Assembly: GCA_026874595.1 (NCBI GenBank)
Contig: CM049317.1
Location: forward strand, 65,220,618 to 65,284,617
Reading direction: 5' to 3'
DNA: 64,000 nucleotides
DNA from: Sipunculus nudus
Lineage: Eukaryota; Annelida; Sipuncula; Golfingiida; Sipunculidae
In this document: in pieces, positions 11,310 to 22,714 of the stretch
Position numbering within the stretch: the stretch's first letter is position 1
Layout: every line of letters starts with the position of its first letter
Notes under the pieces: generated by a model
Database searches by the model: none
Told to the model about the DNA's origin: nothing
The model's input: only the letters and a program-made list of their open reading frames with translations
Program-made: the position numbers and the translations under genes

Positions 11310-11816
11310 CCCGTCGTGTATCTGGTGACCTCTGACCTCATGAAATATGCATGGATTTTGATTAGAAGGTAATTTAGGCGAGAAAGTCTATTGGTAAACA
11401 TGTAATATGAGTTTCATGAAAATCCATAGGTTTTTTGGTAAGTCACTTAGTTGCCTCTAAAGTGTGGTGACCTCTGACCTCATTAAATAAACATGGATTT
11501 TACTGGAAATCGATCTTAGGCCAGATATTTTATTGATTAACATTTCTTATGAGTTTTATCAAAATCTTTCATATTCTTCATAAGTTATCGCGGTGACACC
11601 ACAAAGTAGCCTAGTGACCCGTGACCTTATTAAATATGCGTGGATGTTGCCCATAATCGAACCTGGGTGAAATAATCTGTTGGTAAGTAGTTATTGTGAG
11701 TTTCATGAAAATCCATCAAAGCCCCGGTAAGTTATTGCGGCGACCCTAAAAGTAAACGGACAGACGGACGGATTATCGGTATACCATTATACTTCCATCA
11801 TATGACGGCCGTATAA
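11310..11816 (+). mobile_element. Three-module interspersed repeat with terminal GGAC tract (possible HINE/pearl-like element)
   Basis: Three tandem modules start at GGTGACC/AGTGACC (11324, 11466, 11613; periods 142 and 147). Each has a ...TCATTAAATA..GCATGGAT head and a ..TTGGTAA..TGAGTTTCATGAAAATCCAT tail. They are followed by a GGACAGACGGACGG tract at 11757-11771 and a short A-rich end (GGCCGTATAAAAAA). Tandem core modules followed by a GTCY-type tetranucleotide tract resemble the non-autonomous Helitron/Helentron derivatives (HINEs, including molluscan pearl elements). That assignment is inference: I did not find a confirmed terminal hairpin or Helitron end. Confidence 0.6.
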
Positions 11817-12063
11817 AAAATAAAAGTGTTCTGTAACTGGTGACACTTCCAAAATTAAAAATGAAATCAGTCATCGACGCACCCATGTATAATGAGGTCA
11901 TTCCTCTCCAAAGTGTAAATTATGTTTCCTAATAAAACAGAAGAACTCATTCGAAAAAATCCCTCTGTATACTGTATACACACATCTACTCTCAAGCATT
12001 TACATACATACACAAACACACTGGAGTGCAGCTGTAGGCATATACCTGCTGGGCATATGGTGA
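11817..12063. other. No gene recognised
   Basis: Short unassigned stretch between repeats; open frames on both strands run into the CA repeat and are not credible genes. Confidence 0.35.

Positions 12064-12099
<36 letters not shown>
12064..12099. repeat. (CA)n-(TA)n compound microsatellite
   Basis: About 12 CA units pass directly into about 6 TA units. Confidence 0.95.
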
Positions 12100-13147
12100 C
12101 AAAGAAGAAAGTCAGAACCGTTCTATTTAACAGGTATTTATTTACTTATGGACTAAGCAGGTCGGTCCTTGCCCTCATTTTCTTGGAGAGTGTGTGTGAG
12201 GGTGTGTGTATGTGTGTATCAGAGTAAAATGGGCTTATCTTTTGATGTGGATTGCTTTGTTACTTGGGTCCGGAACAGAAACAAAAAAACCGCTGAGATA
12301 AGGGATGATATGATTATGCTTACTCCATGACAACCATTGTTCTGGTTAACTGGCAGCATTTCAGGGAAGGCCTGTTTCTTAGCATATTCTTTAAATCATT
12401 TATTCATTTTAACTTTCTTGGAAAAAAAAGGTTATAAGGTTGTAGGAGTGGATACTCATTAAGATGAAGAATTAAAGATGTTAAAAGAAATTTTACATAA
12501 ATCTTAAAGCTAAAAAACATCTAGGTTATCATTATATGCCAATGAAATTATACATAGGATGCAGTTTAAATATGGTAACTTCATATTGTGTAGTGGTTAT
12601 TATATAATTCAGGTCACCGTTCATAAATAAACTCATACAATACCTAAGGAAATAACCCAATTTCAATTATATTTTAATCATCCTATTAATGGCAGTACAG
12701 AACCAGGGTCCATACTAAACCCAATGAGTGTATTGTTCGTGTACACTGGCGTGTGAGCGTGTTTGGAAAACTAACACAAGTACACTATGAACACAATAGC
12801 TAGCCATGATTGGCAAGCCTTCCGCTTGACAGTGATGTGGGAATCATTAAGAATTTATGCAAAATTGATGTTTCTGGAAATAAGGACAGGTTCTGTGTCT
12901 GCAACGAAATGAATAATGATGTCTCCCGTTACGGTTTTCTCTAAGCCAGAATAGATGAAAGTCTAAGTACAAGGTACCTAACGTCATCGGAACCGCTAAT
13001 GATAAATCGAATATAACCCATGCAATGAATTTCAGCCGGTCATCAATCGGTAATCTTATCAACATAAAGCAAATGAATGATTAATTTAAAATTTTGCATT
13101 TGTATTATCCGCCATATCTTTTTTTAATCTGTAACTCATACTTAAAA
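12100..13147. other. No gene recognised
   Basis: Unassigned DNA. A small GTGTGT-rich patch lies at 12190-12220. The 72-codon minus frame at 12847-13065 has no recognised domain. Confidence 0.35.
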
Positions 13148-13240
13148 ACAATACCTAGAATCTGCATTTAAAGGAATGCAAGCCTCCAACATGTGGGGTT
13201 CCTATTGTGGAATGCTCACCAGCCCGTGTTTGCATTCAGG
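13148..13240 (+). repeat. GGATCC/AACAAAC repeat, head fragment
   Basis: AATACCTAGAATCTGCAT, GGAATGCAAGCCTCC, ATGTGGGGTTCC and TGGAATGCTC correspond to the first part of the copies at 200 and 38386. The copy stops before the GATCC core, where a CAGGGGCG sequence begins. Confidence 0.6.
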
Positions 13241-13330
13241 GGCGTCAATAAAGGTTGGGGATGGGGTTTATATATCCCCCCCCCCCACTTTTAGCAAAGG
13301 GGTGGTCAATGTTTTCATCCCCCCTGATAT
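13238..13330 (+). mobile_element. Possible small CAGGGGCG (hAT-like) insertion
   Basis: CAGGGGCGTCAATAA opens a G-rich/C-rich segment containing a C13 run and closing near CATCCCCCCTGA, a weak inverted match to the start. It interrupts the GGATCC repeat head. The termini are poorly matched, so the call is tentative. Confidence 0.25.
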
Positions 13331-13447
13331 TCAGAGAATAATATTTAAATATATGAAAAAAAAAATCCTAAAAATTAGAATTATAGACTTTGGTACCATT
13401 TCTCAGTTCATAATAAAATAGTGTATATTTAAGCATTGTTTAGAATT

Positions 13448-13450
<3 letters not shown>

Positions 13451-13498
<48 letters not shown>
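13451..13498. repeat. (AT)n microsatellite
   Basis: About 24 AT units. Confidence 0.96.
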
Positions 13499-13499
<1 letters not shown>

Positions 13500-13502
<3 letters not shown>

Positions 13503-13695
13503 CATCTGGTTGAAGTATAAGTAGGCTGTAATTCACAAATTTACCATAATTTGTAAGGAACAACCCTGGTGTATCACCGATTGGGAAGTCTGCACGCCAC
13601 AGTATGAGCCCAGTTTGAACCGATTCTATTTTGAGGATGAAGCATAAATGGGGAATGGTGTTTCCATCCGGATCAACCATAATGTTCTTATTTAA
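13500..13695 (-). other. Exon-like open frame, product not recognised
   Basis: An open minus-strand frame encodes about 65 residues of balanced composition, including MVDPDGNTIPHLCF near its start and GDTPGLFLTNYGKF in the middle. On the minus strand it is preceded by TCTGTCACTGACAG, a plausible splice acceptor placing the exon start at 13695. The frame runs into the adjacent TA microsatellite, so a true 3' boundary, if any, must lie near 13500. I recognise no family. It could be an internal exon, a pseudoexon or transposon-derived coding debris. Confidence 0.22.
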
Positions 13696-13988
13696 CTGTC
13701 AGTGACAGATATACCATTTGTTTAAGTGATCAGGGCTGATTTATGCAGCAGAGTCTGTCCACGAGTCCTCGATAACTCAAGCACCCTCTAGTATGTGGTG
13801 CAATTACGACCCTCAACAGGTAAGTTCTTGTAAAAACGACTGATTTTTATCGGCAGATTTGAGTTACGAATTCTCAAAACTCGAAAGTTACAACTGAATT
13901 CTAATTTATCGACAGACAAATTAAATGAATTTGGTCCAGTAAACCTGATTTTCATATTTCAAATATCTATGTTAATACAAATATACAG
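13696..13988. other. No gene recognised
   Basis: Unassigned sequence between the exon-like frame and a GA microsatellite. Confidence 0.3.

Positions 13989-14020
<32 letters not shown>
13989..14020 (+). repeat. (GA)n microsatellite with G10 run
   Basis: Eleven GA units followed by ten G. Confidence 0.95.
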
Positions 14021-16363
14021 ATTTTTAACTTGAGTTAGAGTTATAATGAAGGCTGGCGCGGTGCACCTATACGTCGAGTGATGGAAGAAGACCGATGCAT
14101 ATATAGATATAGCAATAGTCAAGAGCGATTATGATAGGCTCTGACAAGAATAGATTCAACTCAAGAATCCATAAAAAAATTAAAACAAGATTTTATAAAT
14201 ATTATATTTTGCTGGCAGACATTCATATAGATACATTTTACTCTTGTCATTAAACGATGGATATCCTATGAATAATCTCCCGCCGTTAATAAAAAAAATC
14301 CGAGATTCAGTCCGGATTTCATTGCTTTTTCATCACTAAATGATCGATAATTGATAGTGCCATTTCCTCCAATATTCAGCATTAGTTAGAATTGCACGGC
14401 TGTACCTTTTCAGTAGGGAGTTAATTCTGAGTAACTTTCTTGCAGTGATTAAATAACACAGGGTGTGAGGCATTTGGGTAAGAACCAACCTCGTAGAAAT
14501 AAAGCTTAGGAATTGCGTCGGTTTACAAGGTCAGTGATCCCGGATAATATTATTGATTAACTAATTGACGACCGAAATAACAAACACACTGAAACATTAG
14601 ATTCCTTGCCCGAGGAAGCAAGCTGAATTTGTGTTTAAATGACAAAGAAAAGCTCGAACATGCGATTTTATAATGAATGATGATATCGCGTTCTTATGTT
14701 TTTTATTAAAATAATTAATCAAAAACATGTCGAGTAAATAAAAAGGCAATAATTAATCACAACTGAATGACAATTAAGAAGAAAATTATAACAAGTTATC
14801 TAACGCAGCAAATGAAGCATGTTTTAATTCAGCCCGACAAAGCTGGTTTCCCCTTTTAATCAGACCAAAAATTGGATTGAGAAATGTCTCCGTTGGAAAG
14901 CTACATTTTCTTTATTAAAGCGAGAAAATCCTTTTCTTAACACCCCCATGGCTGTGAAAAGGTTATTCGAGGGCGGATTTTGGCGGTTATGAATACTGAC
15001 CTCATAGATTTACACATATCCACTGAATACGTGTTGGTGAAACAAAAATCGTGTGCATATTATTTTCTATATTCCGTTTCAACAAGTGAATGGCCACTCT
15101 AATGTCGTGATAATTCTCATAAAAAATCCACATTTTGTTACCTTTAGGTACATTTATAGACATGAACGGTATAAAAGCCCAAAATAAGGTGGAGATTACA
15201 CATGGTTGTCTCTGGGTTTTATTTAAGACAATTAATTTAATTATATCACTCATTTTCTGATTTACTTAGTTTGTCTCTGGCTTCCATTTTTTTTTTATCA
15301 AAGTCTTATTTTTCTTTTCACAAGCCTATTCTTTCACCCGAATCTGTTTACTAGTTATTTTTTTTTACATGTAGGCAGGCTTACGCGAAAACTGTATACT
15401 GAACATATAACTTTTATAGAGAAATGGGACACAGAAGACCCCACTATATCTAAGTGATTGCTTTAACGATTAACCGGTGTATAGATACACCGCGACACAA
15501 ATTCAAATAATTTCTCGGCACAATTAAATACCTTTGTATCGATACGTTTCAGAGATTGTGTGTCCAAATTCATAGCAGGCGAATTAAATAATGTGTTGTA
15601 AAAAAGAAGTTGCCTTACAGGAAAGTAATGACACCTGGTTTTATTTTTTATCTTAACTGAATATATCCTAGGTCATTCACTGCATGCACTATTCCCGATA
15701 AGCGTTCAGTTACGTCCATGTGTGGGCCGAATCCCCAAGATGGCTGTTTTTAAAATACTAACCTATAGTCGGAGTAATACTCAAACGTGATAGATTTGCA
15801 CATTTTTTTTTTTCATGCAGATTTATAGGTCATCTTACATTTAAAAGACGTCCTAAACCTCTGAAAGTAGACAAAGAGGTTCCTGGATCTGCGACCCTGT
15901 TTTCCTCAACCAACCCCCTACTGTTGCTTCTTCGTGTCGTATCGTTCCTTTAATGGAGGCATGCGCTGTTTAGTACTACCTTACGTATACTGTCCAAAGA
16001 TCATAAGTCAACGTTTCTTGGACTCATAATCTTTCTAAGTTAGCCTACTGCTCATTATTCGGATTCTTATCCATTCTTTAGAACTGATCCATTATATCCA
16101 CTGGTTATGTTGATTCGAAAGGTATTTTGGCGGCTTCCCTCTCTTCTTCTGTATAATATATCATGTTTTGTATGAAAGGTTAGTACACAATTCATTGACC
16201 GGTTTCAACGCCTCTTGTGTAATATAAGTCTTGAAAAAAATTTACAGGTTTTCTGACATCAACCACCACCATGAAATCTACATAATAACATATCTTTTGT
16301 TTTTACTTACCAGGTTTCTGTTTTTTCCTAAGGAAATATCAGCTATGACTAGCGCCAGAATCC
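14021..16363. other. No gene recognised; long unassigned stretch
   Basis: No recognised repeat or coding frame. Composition at 14820-15000 is more balanced than its surroundings and could be conserved non-coding DNA. The 83-codon minus frame at 15002-15253 has no recognised domain. Confidence 0.35.
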
Positions 16364-16505
16364 CCTAGTGACCCGAAATCGGCTAACAGCTTAGCGCGTA
16401 TGCTCATGAAAACTACCTTGAATATGAAGGAATGTCCTTGCCTTTTTATAATATCTCCTAGAGGTGTAAGGATTTTTTCTAGCCTATGGCTAGATGGTCA
16501 CTAGG
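16364..16505. repeat. Perfect 10-bp inverted repeat flanking about 120 bp
   Basis: CCTAGTGACC at 16364-16373 is matched in inverted orientation by GGTCACTAGG at 16496-16505. A nested near-palindrome, TCTAGCCTATGGCTAGA, sits just inside the right arm. No target duplication is evident, so element status is unproven. Confidence 0.4.
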
Positions 16506-16734
16506 TATGTAGGTTCGGTTGTTTGTTACCAAATGTACTCCATAAAGTTCTGGAGTTTCAGAAGGGTTAAATTAACACTAAAAGGAAAAGAGAAATGTGG
16601 GACATAATTTAAATCCCAAAAACGAGTTTTTATCAGTACTGAGTAACATCCCCAAACAGGTTGATATGTTTATCAGCGAGTCATTCACTGAGACTGGTGG
16701 GCAAAACTGACCTTTGATGCAACACCCGAGTTCA

Positions 16735-16863
16735 CATTTCTCTGGCCTTGGATTCATATATTTCCTGCGCTTGGTTAATACGCTCCAACGTTTGACCAGG
16801 ATCCTCGAACAATTCTGTCCCAATTTTCCAAGATGTTGGCGGAGGTATAAATGCGGTCTCTGG
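16735..16863 (-). other. Short exon-like open frame, product not recognised
   Basis: A 43-codon stretch between in-frame stops on the minus strand encodes a helical-looking peptide (GTELFEDPGQTLERINQAQ followed by EIYESKAREM). The other frames of the same DNA are also open for 60-98 codons, which weakens the case. No polypyrimidine tract precedes it. It may be chance or an old coding fragment. Confidence 0.15.
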
Positions 16864-17391
16864 CTAACTCTCATTTACATTTATTCTTCTTTGTCATCTT
16901 TATAACTATCTACTGAATAAGAATATATATATATTAATAACCTCTCCACTTGTTAGGTAAAGTGTAAATAAAATTTAATAAATGCAGGTAGGATTCTGGA
17001 TTACTTGTTTTTGTATTTTAATCCTCTGGCACCATCACGTTGCTGTCATATGGAATCGACGTGCGATTGGATGGGACTAACACATGTGAATCATTATAAC
17101 AATAAATGTCGTAAATTAAAATGACAATATTGATTACAGTAATCCCGTACGATGTACATTTACACATATATTTTCGTTTTAAGTTTTATTACCAATTTTT
17201 ATTATATACATTGACGTGAGAACAGCGGAATCTTGATTGCTTGTGCTAATTCAAAGTAGTTCACTTATAATTATGATCATTATAAAAAAGACACCCAATT
17301 ATTTATCAAAGCTATTAGTATTGGATAAACCGCTGGTTTCTAACATATGACCGTGAAAATTATAATGATTAGTTTTTCTTCCTTTTTAGCC

Positions 17392-17396
<5 letters not shown>
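16864..17396. other. No gene recognised; AT-rich
   Basis: Unassigned AT-rich DNA between the exon-like frame and a TA tract. Confidence 0.35.

Positions 17397-17450
<54 letters not shown>
17397..17450. repeat. (TA)n microsatellite
   Basis: About 27 uninterrupted TA units. Confidence 0.97.
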
Positions 17451-17455
<5 letters not shown>

Positions 17456-17525
17456 GAGTCTAGACCGCAAAAGATTTTTATAAAACCCTTGTAAAAGGTT
17501 GCGGTGGCTGAACAGGTCCGTCCCC

Positions 17526-17526
<1 letters not shown>

Positions 17527-17582
<56 letters not shown>

Positions 17583-17690
17583 ATAGAGACAGACAGACAG
17601 ACAGACAGACAGAGACAGACAGACAGAGACAGACAGACAGGCAGAGTGAGACAGAGAGAGAGGGAGGGAGACGGAGAGAGGAACGAAGGG
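17527..17690 (+). repeat. Compound (TA)n-(GACA)n-(GA)n microsatellite
   Basis: An (AT)n run to 17585 is followed by GACA tetramers (GACAGACAGACAGAC) to about 17640 and then GAGA/GGGA repeats. Open frames through it in three frames are composition artefacts. Confidence 0.95.
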
Positions 17691-18429
17691 AAATATTTAC
17701 ATAAACATGCATACAAAGTTTCTCTGTCGATTTAAATTTATTATTTCGTATGGTCTTTATTTTGCCATAAATTCCTTTGATTTAGAAGCAGATATTGAAT
17801 GTAGTGACGTCACACTGTATGCAGCAAGATCCCTGGTTGCAGTCTGTATTATTGATCGTTAGATAACCGCTATAGACAGCCTGGGAACGGAGTATCTGGG
17901 CAGGATGTTTTCTCCGGATTATAAACGGTTGAGGTCCACAGTAAATTAAAGGGACTCTAATAATTTTCCTTCCCTCCAAGAGTTATGATGTCAATACAGC
18001 TGTTCATACAAAATGCTTGTCTTTCATCTTTTCCGTGACAACCTGACAAAGTGAATGTAATAACGCTCATAGCTCGTCGTGCAGTCGCGGGTGTTTCATT
18101 TTTCTTTAGCATCTGGCAGAATGGGCTTAACCTTTTTAAAATGACCCCTTATCACGAAGGGGAAATGGCTACTTTAATGTGACAGCCCAGCTTTAATATT
18201 ACATTTTTCTTGTCGCTTCGTCTTGACAAGTCGAGGAGACGTAAGCTTTTGATTTGAATTAATATAGATTTCTTGGTTAAGCCATGGGGTTCTGCTCTGC
18301 CCGAATCTGGCAAAAGAAAACGTTAGAAACTATTTCTGCTGGATATCATTTTTTTCTTATCTAAAATATCATCTTTAGAAGATAAAAGACGTAATTTTTT
18401 GGTAACAAGTAAAGGTTAAATGATTGTGA
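17691..18429. other. No gene recognised; balanced-composition stretch
   Basis: The part at about 18050-18250 has balanced composition and no repeat character. It could be non-coding regulatory DNA, but conservation cannot be assessed here. Confidence 0.3.
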
Positions 18430-18880
18430 CAATACTAGCAAATGAATTAAGAGGGTAGTGGTACTTGTGGTAGTTGTAAAAATGGTTTTGGTAGGGGTAT
18501 AGTAGTAGCAGTGATGGTAGCGGTTCCCAGGGGTGAATATAGGGATGAGGCAGGGGGAGCCTGTGTTTTCTTCTCCAGGCAATAGTTATGATTAGAGTCT
18601 TTTGGCATCCAAGGCATCAACACTTGATCACCTAGGACAAGTTGTTCTGTCTCTTTTTCTAAAGTCCATGTGTATTATTGGTAGTTTGACAGCAGTAGTT
18701 ATAGGAACTGGAACAATAGAGAGAGAAACAGTAATAACGGTGACATTAGTAGCAGTAGTGGTAGCAATAGAAGCAGAAGTAGTGATTGAGATACTAGAAG
18801 TGGCATAAATACAGTGGTAGTTGCATCTGTAACAGTTTAATAGTAGTCGTGGCACTTAGTGAGGTTATAACAGCACCATT
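18430..18880 (+). repeat. Degenerate GTA/GTG-rich trinucleotide tract
   Basis: Purine-and-T-rich imperfect trinucleotides (GTAGTAGCAGTGATGG, AGTAGCAGTAGTGGTAGC) occur in two blocks, 18440-18540 and 18690-18870. The Val/Ala/Ile-rich frame at 18602-18808 is a product of this periodicity. Confidence 0.7.
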
Positions 18881-19499
18881 AGGTCTATAAACACTGCAAG
18901 TAATGCTCCCCTAAGTAATTAAACCCAGGTGATGGAGTTCATCATCCGTACTCAAGTGCTCGTTCGGTCCTCGTTTATCTTTGTCAACCTTATGTATTTA
19001 TCCGTGAAGTTTTTCATCATGACAGTGAATATAAAATTTTACTGATCAGTTTAAATAATGATTGCTTACACAATAAATGTCTAACCGCTGATATGCTAGC
19101 AGCATAAAGGTCATACAATTAAATGATTTTCTTTTTAATTTTTTTTTAGGTGTCGCTATGGTTACGAGTACTCGAGACCGAGTCGGGTAATTCATATGGA
19201 GTGGTCGAGTCAAAACGTTGCAAACCGTTTTAACAACATGTTAATAGTAAAGACCATATTAATAGAACACTGATTTCTGTAACTGGATAGCTAATGAATA
19301 GTATGGAAATAAAACTAATATATTTCTTCTTTATTGTAACGACATGCCTGCACATCTAGCCCACACGCTGTGCGTATAATATTAAGATCATTATCCTGTG
19401 TCTTTCAGATTATAAAACACTATATGTGTATGACACGTCACTCACGTTTCATTATACACGTCAGTTTATTCCAATTTACGTTTTCAACAATATACACTA
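18881..19499. other. No gene recognised
   Basis: Unassigned AT-rich DNA. Confidence 0.35.
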
Positions 19500-19800
19500 T
19501 AGATAGACACAATATACATATATCAAGCACGCACAAACACACACATATATGATTTATACATTGTTACAGGAGGTTCCGTAACAACATGTATATACATGTA
19601 TTTACATATACATACATATATAAAAAAGTAGACGCATACATACTTTCATGCACATATACCTAAAAATTGACATATGCAATATCACACACATGCACCTACA
19701 TAGCACAAACACATATAAACATTTATATATATTCATACATTTATACCTGTATGTATACATTTATGTACATAATATAATATATACACGTATATATGTATTT
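19500..19800 (+). repeat. Degenerate CATA/TACA-rich tract
   Basis: About 300 bases dominated by imperfect ACATATA, CATACAT and CACACA units, ending in TATATACACGTATATATG. Likely a decayed compound microsatellite. Confidence 0.75.
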
Positions 19801-20043
19801 AAAACATGGTAATTTAAATTTTAAATTTAATGGTAAATAAAGACAACCAAGGAAAATAGGATCAGTGTCTGTCTTTCACATGCCCCCCCCCCAATCGCAC
19901 AAAGCATAATCTCGTAATCTCGTAAAGTCTCGGCTTTTCAAACCACGCCGTTAGCTTCATTCTAACCACATTCACCTGATGATCGGGTCGCATCCCATGA
20001 AACAGACTGTTGTAAATTAACAGTGTTGTTTTTCTTCAGAGTT

Positions 20044-20092
<49 letters not shown>
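20044..20092. repeat. (TA)n microsatellite
   Basis: About 22 TA units, followed by TACTATGTACATATGTACAT. Confidence 0.95.
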
Positions 20093-20093
<1 letters not shown>

Positions 20094-20449
20094 TATGTAC
20101 ATATGTACATATATACCATACAGTGGCGCTGCAGGAGGTAGCCTTCGAAGTCCTTAATCTCATTTCCATAAACAATAAAGAGGTGTCGCCTCAATTGCAG
20201 GTATGACAAGAATTCTTTTATCATTTCATTGCCTTTTAATATCTAAAGGTATTTTCAACAGTAACCCCCCTGAGTAGGTACCATATACAATAGAGTGAAA
20301 TATGACTGAAACGAAAAAAAATGCCGAGAAGACATACATTTATACAGTTTAGCCTAATCTGTGGTTTAGTTAGACGGGGTCTTGAAGAAAGACAATGCCC
20401 CCTGCATAATTTATAAAGTTACCTATTGTTTCCGTATTTACTAGGTCTA
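20093..20449. other. No gene recognised
   Basis: Unassigned sequence; GCAGTGGCGCTGCAGGAGG at 20121 resembles the GGTGGCGC motifs listed under findings. Confidence 0.3.
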
Positions 20450-21260
20450 TATTCTCCTTGAATTCTGCGCTTTGTTGGCGTCAAGCAGCCCTTTTAAAAC
20501 AACATTGCCAGTTTAAGAGGGAACCAAGTGACGGGACATACGACAGTCGAGTAATGATTTTTACCCATTTTTCTCCGAGTCCACTTCAAAGGAAAGCGGT
20601 TGTCAGTTAAACGTCACGAAACCGGGACATGTCACCGGCCTGGGGAGCTTAGTTTCTGAGGCTCGCTTACCATGCTTTCACTCTAGCCAGCCGCTAATGC
20701 CGTAATATAATGCCGATTGTAAATTATTGATACAAGAGCCCCAGCAAGGGTACAGGAGGGTATACTATGTAATCTACGAACGTCAATGCTCCCTGAGAAC
20801 GGTGGACACACGAACAACGCCAAACTGAATTGTCCCACCCTCCCGGGAGGCCCGCGATACTCTGTCCGCAAGTGGCTAGATACTAAAATAGATCGCCAAT
20901 GGAAATAGCGTGTAATCGGCATTTTAAATTGTTGCCCCAGGAATCAGTCACAATTTGGCTCTGTACTTTACACCCTTAAGTGGCTTAACTCAGTCGTTGC
21001 CGATACATGCCAGGCACAGTGTCGGGCATATGCCAAAATGAAGCTGCGCTTACGCTAAATAAAGTCACATTAGGTATTGGCACAGCACGTTGGCGGTGTC
21101 GTAACCCTATACGGTCCGGGATGGCCCTCAAGGCTTCCGGATCGTACTCTGTGAATGTTTGATATGCAGGTCCTCGCCCGAAACATTACCCCAGAAGCGT
21201 TCCAGATCCGAAATCATCTTGGGATTTGGATCTTCAATCCACGAGGGTTTCTAACTGATT
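20450..21260. other. Balanced, CpG-containing unassigned block
   Basis: About 800 bases with higher GC and more CpG (GGACATACGACAGTCGAG, CCCGGGAGGCCCGCG, CGGTCCGGGATGG) than the AT-rich flanks. No open frame looks coding; the 79-codon minus frame at 20683-20922 has no domain. Candidates are a promoter-proximal/enhancer region or an old GC-rich insertion. Confidence 0.3.
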
Positions 21261-22103
21261 TAAATGTCAGGCGTGAGCCTCGTTGTCACTTTAATCACGT
21301 GTCCCGTGTTTGAATAAAATTGTTGTATAAAATGTTGCAAATTACCCTACGGAGAAATCAGGTGTTATAGACCCAGACGTCTAGAAGTGAATCATATCCA
21401 TGTTAAAGATAACATCGTTTAGCCGGTAGGTGGCGCTGTAAATGAGAATGAAGGTGGACAATATAACAGGAAAAACGTTATTATCTAGAGTCTTAAATTA
21501 CCTAGTTTTTAAGCAACCTTTTCTTTTTATGTAGAATATACGTGATTTGTGGCTAACTGAGGAGACATATTGATGAACGGAAAAGTTATGGATGTATTAA
21601 TTTATTAATCTGGTAGTAAACTGTTAGGTGTGCTGATAGGTATATAATTGTATTTATGCGGAGGCTAAAAGATCACTAGTTGCAATACGCACTTTGCAAA
21701 ACCCTTGTTCGTATGACTTGCCAACAGATATCTTGTTGAATGACTTAAGAATATTTTGGCGTGCCAAACCCATGTTATAAGTACGTGGATATATAAACCA
21801 AACGAACAGCCCGTCTAGCTTCGGATCGGCGTTTTCTCGTCTATTTATATTTAATGTTAAATGGTTTATCTTTGTTTAGCAGTCTTCAGATATCGGAATA
21901 GCCTCCTTTACACCTCTTGTGTGTTTATTTGTAGTGTTTACTATACAAGGGAAAGAAAATTTTAGTTAAAATATGAGAAAGGTTCTCTGAAAATCAGTTG
22001 TGATTTGTTCTTTTCTATGACCGTTTGACTAGTTCCCTTAAACAGTGAAGAGCGGTATCAAAAAATGAAGCTTCCCAGTTTACCTAGGTTTATTTACATT
22101 AAA
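21261..22103. other. No gene recognised
   Basis: Unassigned. A CTCF-like GTAGGTGGCGCTGT occurs at 21426-21439. Confidence 0.3.
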
Positions 22104-22293
22104 CAGTAAAACCTCTCCTAGTGGGCACCTCCATAAAGTGGACACCTCTATATAGTGTGCACTTTTGACAGTCCCAATTTATCTCCATCTTATTATTATA
22201 TATGTTACGATCATGACCATTGTATAGTGGGTAGCTCTATAAAGTGGCCAGTGTGGTCCAGTCCCAAGGGTGCCACATTATAGAGGTTCACTG
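22104..22293. mobile_element. CAGTAAAACC MITE (pogo/Tigger-like)
   Basis: The left end, CAGTAAAACCTCTCCTAGTG, is matched in inverted orientation by the right end, whose reverse complement starts CAGTGAACCTCTATAATGTG. The interior has repeated -GTGG-CACCTC-ATA-AGTGGACA phrases. The right end is followed by TATA, consistent with a TA target site; on the left the flank is AAA, so the duplication is not clean. CAGTxAAACCTC termini with TA targets are known from pogo/Tigger-like DNA transposons. At 190 bp it is non-autonomous. Confidence 0.65.
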
Positions 22294-22714
22294 TATATTA
22301 TTCTGAATGGATGAATTAGGGCTTAAATGTTACAGCGTTGAATTTTAGAGCGTTGTAAAGTTTCCCTGTTCAGACATGGCCAAAGTTTTAAATGCAAAAC
22401 GGTGAACTCACGACAGCAGCACAGAAAGTCGATTTAATGTTGGAAGGTTATGACTTCTGGATTATTCCCAATCCTGTGCATATACAACCTCAAGTTTAGA
22501 ATGCTTGATAAATGACCATCATTTTTACAAACTTACGTCACATTGACTTTGAAATTTTTATTGTCAAGCCTTAGCCTCTTAGATACACAGAGTCCACAAA
22601 GCTTATCATTTACCTACTCTGAACCGACATATTTACCTATGAAATTACAAATTACAATTACAATTTACATTTGATCCGCGCATGCTTGCAAAATATCATT
22701 TATTCCTCCATACC
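22294..22714. other. No gene recognised
   Basis: Unassigned sequence. A short phrase, AAATTACAAT, recurs near 22640-22665. Confidence 0.3.

Noticed and set aside
17586-17690. CRISPR-like or other regular spacer array
   Set aside because: It is a GACA/GA microsatellite with no spacers; the sequence is eukaryotic in character.
18602-18808. Val/Ala-rich hydrophobic peptide as a membrane protein
   Set aside because: Encoded by the degenerate GTA trinucleotide tract; an opposing frame is equally open.
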